This document shows positions 55,278 through 64,000 of a stretch of 64,000 nucleotides of DNA, one piece after another (position 1 is the first letter of the stretch; each line of letters begins with the position of its first letter). The translations under genes and the position numbers were made by a program. This DNA comes from Burkholderiales bacterium (GTDB lineage Bacteria > Pseudomonadota > Gammaproteobacteria > Burkholderiales > SG8-41): NCBI GenBank assembly GCA_030683105.1, contig JAUXMZ010000016.1, forward strand, positions 56,752-120,751, given 5' to 3'. Under the pieces are notes generated by a model, which was given only the letters and a program-made list of their open reading frames with translations, was not told the origin of the DNA and ran no database searches.

Positions 55278-56406
55278 GCACGGCATTTGCGCGCGGCTGC
55301 AGCAGGATGGACCGATCCCGCTGGACGCCGAACTCGACTGCGCGCCGGGCGAAGTGCTGGCGCTGGTCGGGCCGTCGGGCAGCGGCAAGACCACTATCCT
55401 GCGCGCAATTGCCGGATTGCTGCGCGTCAGGCATGGCGCGATCCATTGCAACGGCGATTGCTGGTTCGACGACGAACGCCAGGTATGGGTAGAGACCCGC
55501 CGCCGCCGCGTCGGTTATGTGTTTCAGAACTACGCGCTGTTTCCGCACCTGAGCGCGCTGCACAACGTCATGGAGGCCATGCTCGACCGACCTGCGGCCG
55601 AGCGCGAGCGCCGTGCGCGCGATGTGCTCACACGGGTGCGGCTGTCGGGCCTGGAAAACCGGGTGCCCGCAGCGCTGTCCGGCGGTCAACAACAACGTGT
55701 CGCTGTGGCCCGCGCACTGGCGCGCGAGCCGCGGGTGCTGCTGCTCGACGAGCCGTTCTCCGCGGTGGACCGCGCGACGCGCCAGCGGTTGTACCACGAA
55801 CTGGCCGAACTGCGCCGTGAGCTGGCAATGCCGATGATCCTGGTCACTCACGATCTCGACGAAGCGCTGATGCTGTCCGATCGCATGTGCGTGCTGCACC
55901 AGGGGCGCACGCTGCAGGTCGGCGAACCTTATGCAGTGATGACAAGACCGCAGACCGTTGAAGTTGCGCAGCTCGTCGGACTGCGCAACGTGTTCCGCGC
56001 CGGTGTGATCGAACACGACACGGCGCGTGGCGTGACCGTCATCGAATGGCGAAAGCACCGGCTGGAAGCGCGGCTGCAGCCGGATTTTGCCGTGGGGCAG
56101 CAGGTGACCTGGGTGATCCCGCAGGGCCATATCGTACTGCACCGGCGCGACCGGCCGTCGCGCGGCGAGCGCGAGAACCCGGTGTCTGGCGTGGTGCTGG
56201 AATATTTGCCGCTGGGCGAAAATGTCGCGCTGACGGTGGCCGTCAACGGCCCGGACCGGCCACCGCTGTTCCTGACGGTTCCTGCACACACGGCGCGCCG
56301 CAACAACATTGCACAGGGCGCGGAGATCGGCGTATCCCTGCTTGCCGAAGGGATACACCTGATGTCAGCGGATGAGTCGCGCACGCCGAGGCGCAACGAG
56401 CCGTAA
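55270..56406 (+). CDS. modC: Molybdate ABC transporter ATPase ModC
   Basis: This 378-residue ATPase has Walker A LVGPSGSGKTTILRAI, Q-loop VFQNYALFPHLSAL, signature LSGGQQQRVAVARAL and Walker B LLLDEPFSAVDR. The C-terminal 90 residues form a regulatory TOBE domain. The ATG at 55270 overlaps modB, implying coupling. The N-terminus is short before the P-loop, within the normal ModC range. Confidence 0.94.
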   Translation: MAEHGICARLQQDGPIPLDAELDCAPGEVLALVGPSGSGKTTILRAIAGLLRVRHGAIHCNGDCWFDDERQVWVETRRRRVGYVFQNYALFPHLSALHNVMEAMLDRPAAERERRARDVLTRVRLSGLENRVPAALSGGQQQRVAVARALAREPRVLLLDEPFSAVDRATRQRLYHELAELRRELAMPMILVTHDLDEALMLSDRMCVLHQGRTLQVGEPYAVMTRPQTVEVAQLVGLRNVFRAGVIEHDTARGVTVIEWRKHRLEARLQPDFAVGQQVTWVIPQGHIVLHRRDRPSRGERENPVSGVVLEYLPLGENVALTVAVNGPDRPPLFLTVPAHTARRNNIAQGAEIGVSLLAEGIHLMSADESRTPRRNEP

Positions 56407-56465
56407 CAGGGTAGGTGTGGATCACTGGTAATATTAAAAATTAACAGGCAACCCGGCAGCGTTCT

Positions 56466-59132
56466 TTAGCCCGGCTTGCGAACGCGCACCGCCGCAATAA
56501 TTTTCGTCAGCCGCGCACGTGACGTCTCGTCCGGACGCGCATAGGCTGCGGCGTCGAGTAGCCAGCGATCGATGTCAGCGGAGGTGGTCAGGGAGGTCTG
56601 CCGGCCTTCCATGGCGTATTTCAGTGCGCGTATCTTCAGGTGTTGCCGGGCGGCGAGAAATTCCGCGGGGCTTTCAATTCCACATGCGATCTCAAGATTC
56701 AGCAGGATGTCGGACAAACTCTCGCTGGCGTTTTTGCCCGGCTTCGCGGCCGGCGCTGTAGTCAACGGGTCCAAGCCCGCAAAACGCGCGTCCAGTTTGC
56801 TTTTCCATGCATCGGGGAATTGCTCAATGGTGTGCCAACGGGCTTCAAGGCTGACGGCGAGTTCCTCGGCCAATGTTCCATTTGAATCATGGGCATCCAG
56901 CAGTTTTTCGCGTTCATCGCACAGCGCCATTTTCGCCATGAGGGCATCGTATCGGGCTTGGGAAGCATGCTCTGCGAGTTCGCCCAGTCGCCGGGTCACG
57001 GCTTCGCGCGCGGCGCGATAACGTGCGTCGAGCCTGGCGGCTTGTGCCTTGGGCGCCTCCGGACAGGCACGCCAGGCAGTATCGGCTTCAGCCATGGCGC
57101 GTTTGATGTCGGTTGCAATCGTAGCCTGCGTTAGTGCAGCGAGTCGCCCGATGATGTTCTCGCGCGCTTTCTGGTTGGCACTGGATTCGGCTGCCACAGC
57201 GGAGCGGGCGGCATCGCGAGCCGTAAATATCGAGTCCGTGGCGGTTTTGAACGCACCCCACAGCGCATTCTCGTCGCGCCGAGGCAACGGCTGGGCTTTG
57301 GCCACCTCTTGCCACTGCGATTGCAGCTTGCGCACTTTGTCCACGACATCGCGCGCGGCCACGTCCGATGCCGCTAACGTTTTCGCGGCCGCCACCAGGG
57401 CTTCGCGTTGGCTGCGCGCCTCGCCATAGGCATTTTTCAGCGGTGTCTCCAACGCTTGCAAAGCCGCTGAGTAGCGCCGTGTGAGCGCGTTGTCGCCCTT
57501 GAGCGCCTTGCGCGGCACGGTGTGTTCAACAGGCCCCAGTTTGCGCCACGCGAGTTGCGCGTCATCCAGCGTGCGGGCCAGGGCGCGCCAGTCGGGAATG
57601 GCGGAAGGGATGGGGTGCGCGCCGTCCTGCACGGCGGGGAAAAATTTATCCGCCGCCTGCACCAGAGTGGAGACTATGGCTTCGCGCGCCGCCAGATTTT
57701 CCTGACGGGCAACTTTAAGCTTGTCCAGGTGTGCAGCCACCGGCACATACGCCGCCTTCAATGCCCCGTCAAAGGCCAGCCATACGGTTTGATTGGATGC
57801 GCCGCCGAGTTTGTCCAGTTCTTTCCAGCGTTCGCGCAACTTGTCGATGGCTTCGGCGTGCGCCTTGATCGCTACTTTGCCGGCGGCCTGCAGCGCGAGC
57901 GCTTGCGCCTCTTCTGCGAGTCTTTCGCGGCCCTGTCCGCCGCTCCATCGTTGCCACTCGTGCAGACGCCGCTGCTCGCGGCGCAGGGTATCGATGCGCA
58001 GCGTGAGAGCAGCGTTCACCGGGCTGCGCTTTAACTCATGATCGATCACGGCCAATAGACGCGTCAGGTCGGCCATGTGTCCAGCCGCCTGCGCGGCTTC
58101 TGCAGCTTCGATATCGTGCTGTACCGCGTCTGCGCGCTGCTTGTATTTTTGATCACGTTGCACGCGTTCCCGTGCGCTCAGGGCATCGTGTTCAAGTTGC
58201 CGCTGCCCGTTGTTCGTATTGCGCCAGTCCGCAAAGCGGTGTGCGAGCACGGTGTGCAATTCCCCATCCGTAATTTCCGGAAATTCACGCCACTGCGCTA
58301 TGCACGCTTTCTCAGCTGCTTCGTCGGCGGCAGGCAGTGCAGACAATGATTTCAAAAACCCGGCACGCTCCACCACGCTGGAAGCCAGCGCCAGCAGCCT
58401 GTTTCCGGCATCGACTTTCTCAATACAACGCGCATCGCTGGTGTCCGGCGGATTTTGTACGAGTTCCAGGACATTCACCGCCGGGGTTTGCGTCCCGGTG
58501 GCTGCGATGTCGCCCTGCGCAACACCTGGCAATTGGGATTTCAATGCATCCATGCAGGCATCCACGGCGCTGAGCCAGCGGGTGAGCGTTTGCGCGCGCT
58601 CGCTGTGCGCGCGCACGCGTGCCCCGAGGTGCTCGCTTAACGCTTTAAATTCATCGGTCAGTGACGCATCGGTCAGATCAACATTCAAGGCGGCCCACGC
58701 ACGATCCAATTCCATCACCGAATTGACGGGCACGTGCTCCCGCTCGTGCAACGCACGCGCACTGGCGATCAAGGCGTGGGCGTCTGCAATGGCGAGGCGT
58801 GTAGCGGTGGCGGTCTCATAGCGTGATTTCGCGGCGCGATAGAGGCGTTTGTCCTGTTCGCGAAAGTCGTGCATGGCCTGTTTTAAGGAACGCTCCTGCC
58901 TTAACGCTTCAATCGCGGCAAGTTTTAAAGATAGAGTAGGGGCCTGCTGCGCCAATTGCAGCAGCGCGGCGTCGTCTGTTGCAGCGGCTTGTATGCGCTG
59001 TTGCCACGCATGTATTTCTTCGGCAGCAGCGCCCGTGAGCGGAGTTTCGCCTGGCGCAGCGTCAGGCGAGAGTGCTTCTCCCGCGGGGGAGGAATCGAAA
59101 CTCCTGGTTTTATTGAATATATTTTCAAACAC
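56466..59132 (-). CDS. DUF349 repeat protein, coiled-coil rich
   Basis: This protein of about 888 residues consists almost entirely of helical, charged segments. DUF349 repeats are visible in RERWKELDKLGGASNQTVW, LQSQWQEVAKAQPLPRRDENALWGAFKTATD and TAWRACPEAP-type stretches. No signal or catalytic motif is seen. The function of the family is not established. The GTG at 59132 (VFENIFNKTRSFDSS) is preferred because family members begin near MFE-x-x-F; a GTG at 59201 is also open. It is convergent with modC. Confidence 0.75.
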   Translation of the reverse strand: MFENIFNKTRSFDSSPAGEALSPDAAPGETPLTGAAAEEIHAWQQRIQAAATDDAALLQLAQQAPTLSLKLAAIEALRQERSLKQAMHDFREQDKRLYRAAKSRYETATATRLAIADAHALIASARALHEREHVPVNSVMELDRAWAALNVDLTDASLTDEFKALSEHLGARVRAHSERAQTLTRWLSAVDACMDALKSQLPGVAQGDIAATGTQTPAVNVLELVQNPPDTSDARCIEKVDAGNRLLALASSVVERAGFLKSLSALPAADEAAEKACIAQWREFPEITDGELHTVLAHRFADWRNTNNGQRQLEHDALSARERVQRDQKYKQRADAVQHDIEAAEAAQAAGHMADLTRLLAVIDHELKRSPVNAALTLRIDTLRREQRRLHEWQRWSGGQGRERLAEEAQALALQAAGKVAIKAHAEAIDKLRERWKELDKLGGASNQTVWLAFDGALKAAYVPVAAHLDKLKVARQENLAAREAIVSTLVQAADKFFPAVQDGAHPIPSAIPDWRALARTLDDAQLAWRKLGPVEHTVPRKALKGDNALTRRYSAALQALETPLKNAYGEARSQREALVAAAKTLAASDVAARDVVDKVRKLQSQWQEVAKAQPLPRRDENALWGAFKTATDSIFTARDAARSAVAAESSANQKARENIIGRLAALTQATIATDIKRAMAEADTAWRACPEAPKAQAARLDARYRAAREAVTRRLGELAEHASQARYDALMAKMALCDEREKLLDAHDSNGTLAEELAVSLEARWHTIEQFPDAWKSKLDARFAGLDPLTTAPAAKPGKNASESLSDILLNLEIACGIESPAEFLAARQHLKIRALKYAMEGRQTSLTTSADIDRWLLDAAAYARPDETSRARLTKIIAAVRVRKPG

Positions 59133-59280
59133 GAGGCGGGGCTTTAAAATGGATTGCCGACATTGTGACACTAAATTTACTGGATTGCGTAACACATGCA
59201 CCTGGAGTCATGTCTCAAATCCTGATTTGCCCGAACCCGTATCGGCTCCGGCGTTCCAGTCTTTCTGGAAATAGCGATAC

Positions 59281-59541
59281 CTACCCGCCCTCGATCCTCG
59301 GAATGAAGAAGATTTCGCAGCCCGGTCTTATCGCCTGGTAATAACCGACCTCCTGGACTTCGCCATCGATTGCGACGGTCGTCTCCTCCTCCAGGTGTTC
59401 GCCCAGGCCGGGACAGAGTGCATCCAACGCCTTGATTACGCCGAGCAGCGTCTTCGCTTCGATTTCGAATTCTTTCACCCCGCCCGTGTAGCGGTCGCTG
59501 AAATTGCTGGTGAAAATGACACGTGCAGGCGCCTGGGCCAC
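59281..59541 (-). CDS. MoaD/ThiS-like sulfur-carrier protein
   Basis: The 86-residue beta-grasp protein ends in Gly-Gly (FFIPRIEGG), the thiocarboxylated tail used by MoaD and ThiS. It has LDALCPGLGEHL and VAIDGEVQEVGYYQAIRPG, typical of MoaD. The GTG start lies 2 bp from a CTAG at which a transposon inserted; before insertion it began two bases after the hydroxylase stop codon, so it was part of that operon. It probably supplies sulfur for molybdopterin or a dedicated carrier. Confidence 0.85.
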   Translation of the reverse strand: MAQAPARVIFTSNFSDRYTGGVKEFEIEAKTLLGVIKALDALCPGLGEHLEEETTVAIDGEVQEVGYYQAIRPGCEIFFIPRIEGG

Positions 59542-59543
59542 GG

Positions 59544-59886
59544 CTAGGGCCTGTTAACCATTACCACGCGAGTGCGACGGAGGCGATTTGGGCTCAGGGC
59601 TAGGAGCGCCGAGCGCGGTTTGCCCCGTGGCAAATAAGCGAAGGTGCGACAACGCCATGGGCCCCGAGCGGGCGCTACGCGCTCGCGGTCCTTATTCTCG
59701 TCCATATTGGGACGCGCAACGGCAAAGCCGTTGCTCAGCGTCCCGTCCCTTCGGGTTGAGGCCAAAATCGCCGCTACCATCGTTGCTCGTCTTGCCCATA
59801 TTCGCGATATGGGCTGCGACAAGCGCCTTGTTATCGACAATTTTGGCCACAACGCATCTCCCGTGGTAATGGTTAACAGGCCCTAG
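59544..59886. mobile_element. MITE-like element with 21-bp perfect terminal inverted repeats and CTAG target duplication
   Basis: The 335-bp element (59548-59882) begins GGCCTGTTAACCATTACCACG and ends with its exact reverse complement. CTAG at 59544-59547 and 59883-59886 is the target duplication, matching the YTAR preference of IS5-type elements. It has internal palindromes (around CCCATATTCGCGATATGGG) and no convincing transposase. It fills the gap between the hydroxylase gene and moaD-like gene. Confidence 0.9.
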
Positions 59887-62174
59887 CTCCCGCGTTGCGA
59901 GCCAAGCGCGTGCAATACCTTCGGCGGTGACATCGGCAGCTCGGTCATGCGCCGACCTATCGCACGGCTCACTGCGTTGGAGACCGCCGCGAGCGATGGG
60001 ACGATGTTGGCCTCGCCCACGCCTTTTGCGCCGAACGGGTGGTTGGGATTCGGCACTTCGACCAGCACCGCTTCGATCCTCGGTAAATCGGAGGCGACCG
60101 GGATCCGGTAGTCGAGGAAGCCGGCATTCACAAGTCGTCCCGCGTCGTCGTAGATGTATTCCTCGTTCAACGCCCAGCCGATGCCCTGCGAAACGCCGCC
60201 CTGGATCTGCCCCTCAACCAAGGCCGGATGAATGGCGCGGCCCACGTCCTGCGCAGCCACGAAGCGCAAAACTTTCACTGCGCCCGTCTCGGGATCGACC
60301 TCCACGTCGCAGAATTCTGCGGCGAAACCGGGCGCCACCCCGCCCGCGTTGACGGACACCTCGGCGCTGACCGGCCCGCCGGTCACCGTGCGCTTGGCGG
60401 CGATTGCCTTGATCGGCAGTGTCTCGACTTCGCCGGCGCCTTTGCCTGCGCGCCTGGCGCAGCCGTCCTCCCAGACGACATCTTCCACTTTTGCGTCCCA
60501 GATCATTGCGGCACGGGCGCGCAGTTCGTCGATCACCTTCCTGCATGCCTGAACCACGGCGATGCCGGTGGCGAAAGTGGTGCGTGAACCGGCGGAGATG
60601 CCGCAAAAGCCGATCGAGCCGGTGTCTGCAACGATTGCCCGGACCTTGTCATAGTCGATGCCCAGCGTCTCCGCTGCCATCATGGCCATCGATGCGCGCG
60701 TGCCGCTGAGATCGGCGCTGCCGGTCGCCACGACCACCGTCCCGTCCTCATTGACGTGCACATTCGCGCTCGATTCGCCCCCGTTATTGAACCAGTAGCC
60801 CACCGCAACGCCGCGTCCCTGATTCTTGCCGAGCGGCGTTGAATACGCAGGGTTCTGCAACAGCGCACGGATGGTCTCAGCAAAGCCTTCATGCGTGTGC
60901 TTGGGTCCCGACACGGTCGGCGTTCCCGGTTTGGCCACGTTCTTCAGCCTGAACTGGAGCGGATCCATGCCGATACTGGCCGCTGCCATGTCCATGGTGC
61001 TCTCCACTGCGTAGGCCGAGAGCGGCGAGCCGGGGGCGCGGTATGCAGCCGTCTTGGGCCGGTTGCTGACCACGTCGTAGCCCACCGAGCGTACGTTTGC
61101 GATGTCATACGGCGAGAAGCTGCACATGCAGGCGTTCATCACCGGCGAGGTGGGAAAGGCGCCCGCCTGAAACGAGAAGACGCCATCGGCGGCGACGATC
61201 TTTCCGTCCTTTGTTATGCCGATCTTGACTGTCATGAGCGATCCGGCAGCCGGCCCGCAGGCCTTGAAAACCTCGTCCCGGCTCAGCACGATTTTCACCG
61301 GATGCCCGGCCTTGCGGGAGAGCACGAGGGCCACCGGCTCGACGTAAGGGACATTCTTGCCGCCGAAGCCGCCGCCGATCTCCGCCGGATGGACGCGCAG
61401 ATTGCCGACCTCCATGCCGACCAGACGCGACGTCAATGCGCGAATAACGAAGTGCCCCTGACTCGACGCCCAGAGCTCCGCCTGTCCGTCCGCGTCGAAG
61501 CGCGCTAGGCATGCCTGGGGCTCGATATAGCCTTGATGCACCGGCGCGGTCCTGAAGGTATTTTCCACGATCTTGTCGGCCGCGGCGAAGCCTGCCTCGA
61601 TATCGCCGATCTTGAACTCTATCCGCTTGGAGATGTTCGAGGGTTTGTCCGGCGCGGGTTCGACGCCCCGGGTGATCATGTCCTCGAACAGCAGGGGAGC
61701 ATCGGGCTGCATCGCCTGCTCGATGTTGATCACGTGCGGCAGCACTTCATAATCGACCTTGATCAACTGCAATGCCTCGTCGGCGACTGTCTTGCTGATC
61801 GCGGCGACCGCGGCAACGGCGTGCCCCTCAAAGAGAGCCTTTTCGCGCGCCATGATGCCGCGCGTCATGTGCCAGAAATTCACGGCAACGCGCTCGGCGC
61901 CGACATACTCGAATTTTTGCTCGGGAAGATCCGCGGCAGTCATCACGGCCTTGACGCCGGGCAGGGCCTGCGCCTGCGAGGTATCGATCGAACGGATGCG
62001 TGCATGCGCATGCGGCGAACGCAGGATCTTGCCCCACAGCATGCCTGGAAGCGAATAATCGGCGCCGAATCGGGCAAGCCCCGTCACCTTAGGCACGCCA
62101 TCGGGCCGCACCGGGCGGGTGCCGACGACCTTCAGCTTCTTTTCTCCGGGAGTAATTGTGTCAGGCATGGTCAT
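59883..62174 (-). CDS. Molybdenum hydroxylase large subunit (xanthine dehydrogenase family, Mo-pterin binding)
   Basis: This 763-residue protein has the ald_xan_dh_C fold at the N-terminus (GVPKVTGLARFGADYSLPGM, LRSPHAHARI) and the Mo-binding core with EIGGGFGGKN, TAAYRAPGSP and the C-terminal FGAKGVGEANIVPSLAAVSNA, whose Glu is the catalytic base. It is not a form I CO dehydrogenase because AYxCSFR is absent. Substrate unknown. The TAG stop lies in the CTAG target duplicated by the adjacent transposon, but it predates the insertion. Starts overlap the small subunit (ATGA). Confidence 0.9.
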   Translation of the reverse strand: MTMPDTITPGEKKLKVVGTRPVRPDGVPKVTGLARFGADYSLPGMLWGKILRSPHAHARIRSIDTSQAQALPGVKAVMTAADLPEQKFEYVGAERVAVNFWHMTRGIMAREKALFEGHAVAAVAAISKTVADEALQLIKVDYEVLPHVINIEQAMQPDAPLLFEDMITRGVEPAPDKPSNISKRIEFKIGDIEAGFAAADKIVENTFRTAPVHQGYIEPQACLARFDADGQAELWASSQGHFVIRALTSRLVGMEVGNLRVHPAEIGGGFGGKNVPYVEPVALVLSRKAGHPVKIVLSRDEVFKACGPAAGSLMTVKIGITKDGKIVAADGVFSFQAGAFPTSPVMNACMCSFSPYDIANVRSVGYDVVSNRPKTAAYRAPGSPLSAYAVESTMDMAAASIGMDPLQFRLKNVAKPGTPTVSGPKHTHEGFAETIRALLQNPAYSTPLGKNQGRGVAVGYWFNNGGESSANVHVNEDGTVVVATGSADLSGTRASMAMMAAETLGIDYDKVRAIVADTGSIGFCGISAGSRTTFATGIAVVQACRKVIDELRARAAMIWDAKVEDVVWEDGCARRAGKGAGEVETLPIKAIAAKRTVTGGPVSAEVSVNAGGVAPGFAAEFCDVEVDPETGAVKVLRFVAAQDVGRAIHPALVEGQIQGGVSQGIGWALNEEYIYDDAGRLVNAGFLDYRIPVASDLPRIEAVLVEVPNPNHPFGAKGVGEANIVPSLAAVSNAVSRAIGRRMTELPMSPPKVLHALGSQRGS

Positions 62175-62647
62175 TCCCCCCGCATTTCGCGCGCCGCATC
62201 GAGCACAGCGTCGACGATCTTGTTATATCCGGTGCAGCGGCACAGATTGCCGGCCAGCCAAAGGCGGATCTCTTCCTCGGTTGGATCAGGATTGCGCTCC
62301 AGCAGCGAGCGGGCCGCGATGAGTATGCCCGGCGTGCAGATGCCGCACTGCAGCGCGGCGTGCTCCAGGAACTTGCGCTGCAACGGATGCAACTGCGTGC
62401 CGGCGGCCATGCCTTCTATTGTTTGTATGCTCTTGCCTGCGGCCTCCACGCCAAGCACAAGGCAGGAGCAGACCAGGCGCCCATCTATCGTGACGCTGCA
62501 AGCGCCGCAATCGCCGGTGCCACAGCCTTCCTTGGTGCCGGTGAGGCCGAGTTCGTCGCGCAGCACGTCGAGCAGGGTCTGGTGCGTTTCACAAAGAAAC
62601 TCGACGGCATCTCCGTTGATCGTCGTCGCTACATGTTGTTTTGCCAT
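62171..62647 (-). CDS. Molybdenum hydroxylase small subunit, 2 x [2Fe-2S]
   Basis: This 158-residue protein has the plant-type ferredoxin cluster motif GTKEGCGTGDCGACSVTIDG with a later C, and the C-terminal helical cluster domain CGICTPG...CRCTGYNKIVDAV. It relays electrons between the molybdenum centre and FAD. It overlaps its neighbours by four bases (TGATG and ATGA), so the three subunits are translated together. Confidence 0.93.
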   Translation of the reverse strand: MAKQHVATTINGDAVEFLCETHQTLLDVLRDELGLTGTKEGCGTGDCGACSVTIDGRLVCSCLVLGVEAAGKSIQTIEGMAAGTQLHPLQRKFLEHAALQCGICTPGILIAARSLLERNPDPTEEEIRLWLAGNLCRCTGYNKIVDAVLDAAREMRGE

Positions 62648-63516
62648 CAGCTCTTTCCTCTCGCCCTTGCGAGCGCAATTTCCGCGGCGCGCCGCGCCAT
62701 GACACCCGCTACCTTGATCCGGAATTCTTTGGTTCCGCGTTTGTCATCGATAGGCCGGCAAGCTGAGCTTGCGGCAGCGGCCAGGTCCTTGAGCGCAGCC
62801 GCGTCGACCCGCGAGCCGATGAGTGCCGCCGCTGCCTCGGGCACCAGCAAAGCGCGGGCGGCGACCGCCCCGAGGCTTATCCTCGCCTGGCGGCAGAAGC
62901 CGCTTGCGTCGAGCGTGAGATTGACCCCCGCGCCGACGACCGCAATGTCCATCTCGGTGCGCGGGGTGAAGCGAAGATAAGCGTCGCCCGAATGCGGCAG
63001 GCGCCGCGGCATCAGGAATGAAGTGACGATTTCGCCTTTCGCCAGCGACGTTTTGCCCGGTCCGATGGCGATGTCCTCGACGCGCGCTTCGCGCTTGCCA
63101 TTGGGTCCCGCAATGCTGACGAGCGCTTCGGCGGCGATCATGGCGGGTACGCTGTCCGCGGCCGGCGACGCATTGCATAGATTGCCGCCCAGGGTCGCGC
63201 GCCCCTTCACCTGAATCGAGCCGATCAGTCTGATGCCATCGATCACGCCGGGCCACGCCTTCGCGAACGCCTCATGCTCGATGAGCTCCATGCAGGTTAC
63301 AGCCGCACCGATACGAAACCCGCCGTTATCGGCGACAATCGAGGTCATCTCGGGTATGCCCTTGATGTCGACCAGCAGCTCGGGCATAAGGCCGGCCCGC
63401 ATCCCGATCAGCAAATCTGTCCCGCCGGCCAGTACTCGCGCGCGCCCGTTCGTGCCCGAAAGCAAGGCAAGCGCCGCTTCCAGCGTGCCTGGTGCCTCAT
63501 AACGCATTTCGCGCAT
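62647..63516 (-). CDS. Molybdenum hydroxylase medium subunit, FAD-binding
   Basis: The 289-residue protein belongs to the CO dehydrogenase medium-chain / XDH FAD family. ARVLAGGTDLLIGMRAGLMPE and TLGGNLCNASPAADS are the FAD pyrophosphate-binding motifs; no extra 4Fe-4S loop as in 4-hydroxybenzoyl-CoA reductase is seen. The GAGGGGAAAC ribosome site precedes the ATG at 63516. It starts an M-S-L operon order. Confidence 0.93.
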   Translation of the reverse strand: MREMRYEAPGTLEAALALLSGTNGRARVLAGGTDLLIGMRAGLMPELLVDIKGIPEMTSIVADNGGFRIGAAVTCMELIEHEAFAKAWPGVIDGIRLIGSIQVKGRATLGGNLCNASPAADSVPAMIAAEALVSIAGPNGKREARVEDIAIGPGKTSLAKGEIVTSFLMPRRLPHSGDAYLRFTPRTEMDIAVVGAGVNLTLDASGFCRQARISLGAVAARALLVPEAAAALIGSRVDAAALKDLAAAASSACRPIDDKRGTKEFRIKVAGVMARRAAEIALARARGKS

Positions 63517-63742
63517 GTTTCCCCTCTAATTATTAAGTAAAAACAATATGTTGCGTTGTAAGACGTGCCATGCCAAACCGATAGCGCAATAACCGCGGGG
63601 CATTGCGTTTGGAGGAATGTAGCGAATCATGGGGTCGCAAGCGTTGTGATAAGTCAATGTTTGCGGGATTTCGACGGCGAGCAGACTTGGAAAATCCGGG
63701 AAACCGAAAAAAATGGTCAGGTCATTTTTTGTTGGTTTCTGC
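63517..63742. other. Upstream region of the hydroxylase operon; no gene seen
   Basis: Two hundred and twenty-six AT-richer bases hold the presumed promoter of the minus-strand hydroxylase operon. I see no convincing -35/-10 pair and no gene. The region ends at a transposable element copy. Confidence 0.4.
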
Positions 63743-64000
63743 CTAGGGCCTGTTAACAATTACCGCGTGAGATGCGTTGTGGCCAAAATTGTCGATAACA
63801 ATGCGCTTGTCGCAGCCCATATCGCGAATATGGGCAAGACGAGCAACGATGGTAGCGGCGATTTTGGCCGCAACCCGAAGGGACGGGACGCTGAACAACG
63901 GTTTGCCGTTGCGCGTCCCATAATGGGCGAGAATAAGGCCCGCGGGCGCGTAGCGCCCGCTCGGGGCTCATGGCGTTGTCGCACCATCGCGTATTTTCCA
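63743..64000. mobile_element. Second copy of the MITE-like element, inverted, truncated by window end
   Basis: CTAG at 63743-63746 is followed by GGCCTGTTAACAATTACCGCG, the same terminal repeat with three changes. The interior matches the reverse complement of the 59,548-59,882 element closely over about 250 bases. It is therefore the same family, in opposite orientation, with the hydroxylase operon between the two copies. The right end lies outside the window. Confidence 0.9.

Noticed and set aside
59544..59886. Hypothetical proteins of 80-100 residues inside the element
   Set aside because: Several overlapping frames are open on both strands, including in the second copy, as expected of a GC-rich palindromic element; no transposase motif is seen.
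63517..63640. Sigma-54 promoter (TGGCACG) in front of the hydroxylase operon
   Set aside because: A TGGCACG is present on the minus strand but the downstream TTGC element at the proper spacing is missing.

Overview
The window looks like a chromosomal segment of a betaproteobacterium (Nitrosomonadales, Rhodocyclales or Burkholderiales type). The order hisZ-purA-(tRNA-Leu)-rnr-rlmB-rpsF-priB-rpsR-rplI-dnaB is typical of that class, base composition is GC-rich, and the molybdoenzyme accessory genes (DUF3305, DUF3306, the formate dehydrogenase TAT peptide) are also of betaproteobacterial type. No species assignment can be made from the sequence alone.

Bases 1-11,000 are housekeeping: histidine and purine synthesis, RNase R, the 23S rRNA methyltransferase RlmB, the rpsF ribosomal operon, the replicative helicase, a PIN-PhoH protein and a peroxiredoxin. 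Bases 11,059-20,228 encode a complete lipid A aminoarabinose (L-Ara4N) pathway: arnD, ugd, an arnA split into separate dehydrogenase and formyltransferase genes, arnC, arnB, an ArnE/F-type flippase subunit and arnT. Between arnC and the formyltransferase gene lie three extra tandem 134-bp units. Each encodes a 45-residue peptide that repeats the first 14 codons of the formyltransferase, and every junction is an ATGA stop-start overlap. I consider this the most unusual structure in the window.

Bases 20,276-31,024 hold a divergent selenium pair, mnmH/selU and selD. The selD gene reads through an in-frame TGA at the catalytic position, so SelD is probably itself a selenoprotein. Then follow the tesA / ybbA-ybbP cluster, rmuC, mtfA and a membrane GGDEF-EAL protein.

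Bases 31,040-63,516 are almost entirely about molybdenum and tungsten. They include mobA, fdhD and moaA; a periplasmic, membrane-anchored formate dehydrogenase operon with Cys (not Sec) at the active site; a TRAP transporter with two binding proteins; a quinone oxidoreductase; moeA; a tungstate ABC transporter (tupBCA); a one-domain ModE with a perfect mo-box in front of modABC; a DUF349 protein; a MoaD/ThiS-like carrier; and a three-subunit molybdenum hydroxylase. A 335-bp transposable element with perfect 21-bp terminal inverted repeats and a CTAG target duplication has inserted exactly between the hydroxylase gene stop and the moaD-like start. A second, inverted copy begins at 63,743 and runs off the window.

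A second genome-wide theme is a set of intergenic tandem arrays, all with a 7-bp period but with different core sequences (AAGGTTC, GTGAGGC, GTGTTGA, CACTAAA). They sit at gene ends near 2.2, 8.9, 23.8, 31.6-31.8 and 32.65 kb. One of them has become the first codons of mobA.
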